Shown here one piece after another: positions 63,199 to 64,000 of a DNA stretch of 64,000 nucleotides. The stretch is from Prochlorococcus sp. AG-409-K04 (lineage in GTDB: Bacteria; Cyanobacteriota; Cyanobacteriia; PCC-6307; Cyanobiaceae). The notes beneath the pieces are model-generated. The model was not told the origin of the DNA. It did no database searches and saw only the letters and a list, made by a program, of their open reading frames with translations. Where the stretch lies: the NCBI GenBank assembly GCA_003215555.1, contig QCKE01000002.1, positions 98,959 through 162,958 of the forward strand. Reading direction: 5' to 3'. The translations under genes and the position numbers were made by a program. Each line of letters starts with the position of its first letter. Position 1 is the stretch's first letter.

Positions 63199-63260
63199 TT
63201 AATTTTGGCTTGGAAAGTTGCATTTAGATCTAAATCCATAAATATGAGTTTTAACAAGTT

Positions 63261-63998
63261 TTATATTTCAAGGCGCTTCCAGATAACATTTAGATTAGAT
63301 TGATGTAATTCAGTACTAAAGCAACTATTGAGTTGCTCCTCAGAAAGTATCTCGGAAATTAATTTGTCATTAATAAGATTTGATCGGAAGTCCCCAGATT
63401 TATTATTCCAAGCAGCATGTGCATGCTTTTGTACCAATTTGTAGGCTTCTTCTCTTTGCATTCCATTTTGCACAAGAGCAAGAAGTACCCGCTGGCTAAA
63501 AACAACACCTCCATAAAGGTTCATGTTATTAATCATGTTGTCTTTATATACACCAAGCTCTTTTATGACGTCACTCATTTCTCTTAACATGAAATGAAGT
63601 GTTGTCGAGGTGTCAGGTAACATCATTCTCTCAGTTGAGCTATGACTAATATCTCTTTCATGCCATAGAGCTACATTTTCTAGAGATGCAATTACATAGC
63701 TACGGAGTACTCTTGCAAGGCCACTAATTCGTTCACTACGAATTGGATTCCTTTTATGAGGCATTGCAGAACTACCTTTTTGTCCTTTTGCGAAGCCTTC
63801 TTCGACTTCGAGAACATCACTTCTTTGTAAGTTTCTAATTTCAGTTGCAAATCTATCTAATGAAGAACCGATTAATGCAATGGTTTGTACATAGTTTGCA
63901 TGACGATCTCGAGAAATTACTTGAGTGCTTGCCGTATCAGGACTTAATCCAAGCTGAGCACAAGTGATTTTTTCAATTTCTGGGTCTGTATTTGCATA
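63261..63998 (-). CDS. purB: Adenylosuccinate lyase (5' end outside window)
   Basis: Purine enzyme that releases fumarate from SAICAR and adenylosuccinate. The frame runs open to the right edge of the window, so this is only the C-terminal half: the ATG at 63764 is internal, lying in the signature loop GQKGSSAMPHKRNPI. Upstream in the same frame are DRHANYVQTIALIGSSLDRFATEIRNLQRSDV and the helix before it, as in PurB. The C-terminus is complete. It is followed by fumC. Confidence 0.93.
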   Translation of the reverse strand, partial: YANTDPEIEKITCAQLGLSPDTASTQVISRDRHANYVQTIALIGSSLDRFATEIRNLQRSDVLEVEEGFAKGQKGSSAMPHKRNPIRSERISGLARVLRSYVIASLENVALWHERDISHSSTERMMLPDTSTTLHFMLREMSDVIKELGVYKDNMINNMNLYGGVVFSQRVLLALVQNGMQREEAYKLVQKHAHAAWNNKSGDFRSNLINDKLISEILSEEQLNSCFSTELHQSNLNVIWKRLEI

Positions 63999-64000
63999 AG

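Overview
The window looks like a stretch of core chromosome from a marine picocyanobacterium, most probably Prochlorococcus. The evidence is an AT-rich sequence with short gaps and frequent GTG/TTG starts, an RNA polymerase beta' subunit split into rpoC1 and rpoC2, a ferredoxin-type glutamate synthase, the LL-diaminopimelate aminotransferase route to lysine, a tocopherol/plastoquinone-type methyltransferase, a short RNase E ending in a six-arginine tail, a one-helix high-light-inducible (Hli) protein, a Ycf35 homologue, and a biotin operon carrying a BioK-type esterase. I cannot assign the ecotype. I see no insertion sequence, prophage, CRISPR array or other mobile DNA.

Layout. 1-7.1 kb: the 3' part of a CbiG-CobJ fusion gene (cut by the window edge), lipA, a YciI-like gene and gltB. 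7.4-13.8 kb: rpsL-rpsG-fusA-tuf-rpsJ, then a Lon-N-domain gene coupled to a membrane-anchored methyltransferase. 13.8-23.1 kb: pheA, a DUF1997 gene, rnhB-rne, a large fused B12-type radical SAM gene, dapL, clpS and a CPBP-type membrane protease. 23.0-26.1 kb: a second B12-type radical SAM gene, a Cys-rich orphan, a gene-free stretch that I read as an unassigned structured RNA ending in a strong terminator, tRNA-Thr(CGU) and a DUF3493 gene. 26.2-31.9 kb: the rimP-nusA-ylxR-infB operon (minus strand). 32-36.6 kb: an HtrA protease, rpiA, hisD, rpsT, tatD. 36.9-47.5 kb: rpoB-rpoC1-rpoC2-hli-rlmN. 47.6-54.2 kb: a sodium/solute symporter, a 41-residue membrane protein, a HEAT-repeat protein, a DUF2997-Ycf35-ferredoxin-aldo/keto reductase cluster, rsmG, a J-domain protein and DUF3143. 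54.2-58.9 kb: the biotin operon bioF-bioK-bioC-bioD-bioA. 59-64 kb: a Ski2-like helicase, fumC, and the 3' part of purB (cut by the window edge).

Most of the window is the machinery for making RNA and protein: RNA polymerase, NusA, RNase E, IF-2, EF-G, EF-Tu, S7, S10, S12, S20 and rRNA modification by RlmN and RsmG. The rest is cofactor and amino-acid supply: cobalamin, lipoate, biotin, glutamate, lysine, phenylalanine and histidine. The best candidates for something not yet described are the structured RNA at about 25.37-25.70 kb, the fused radical SAM protein upstream of RNase E, and the DUF2997-Ycf35-ferredoxin cluster.
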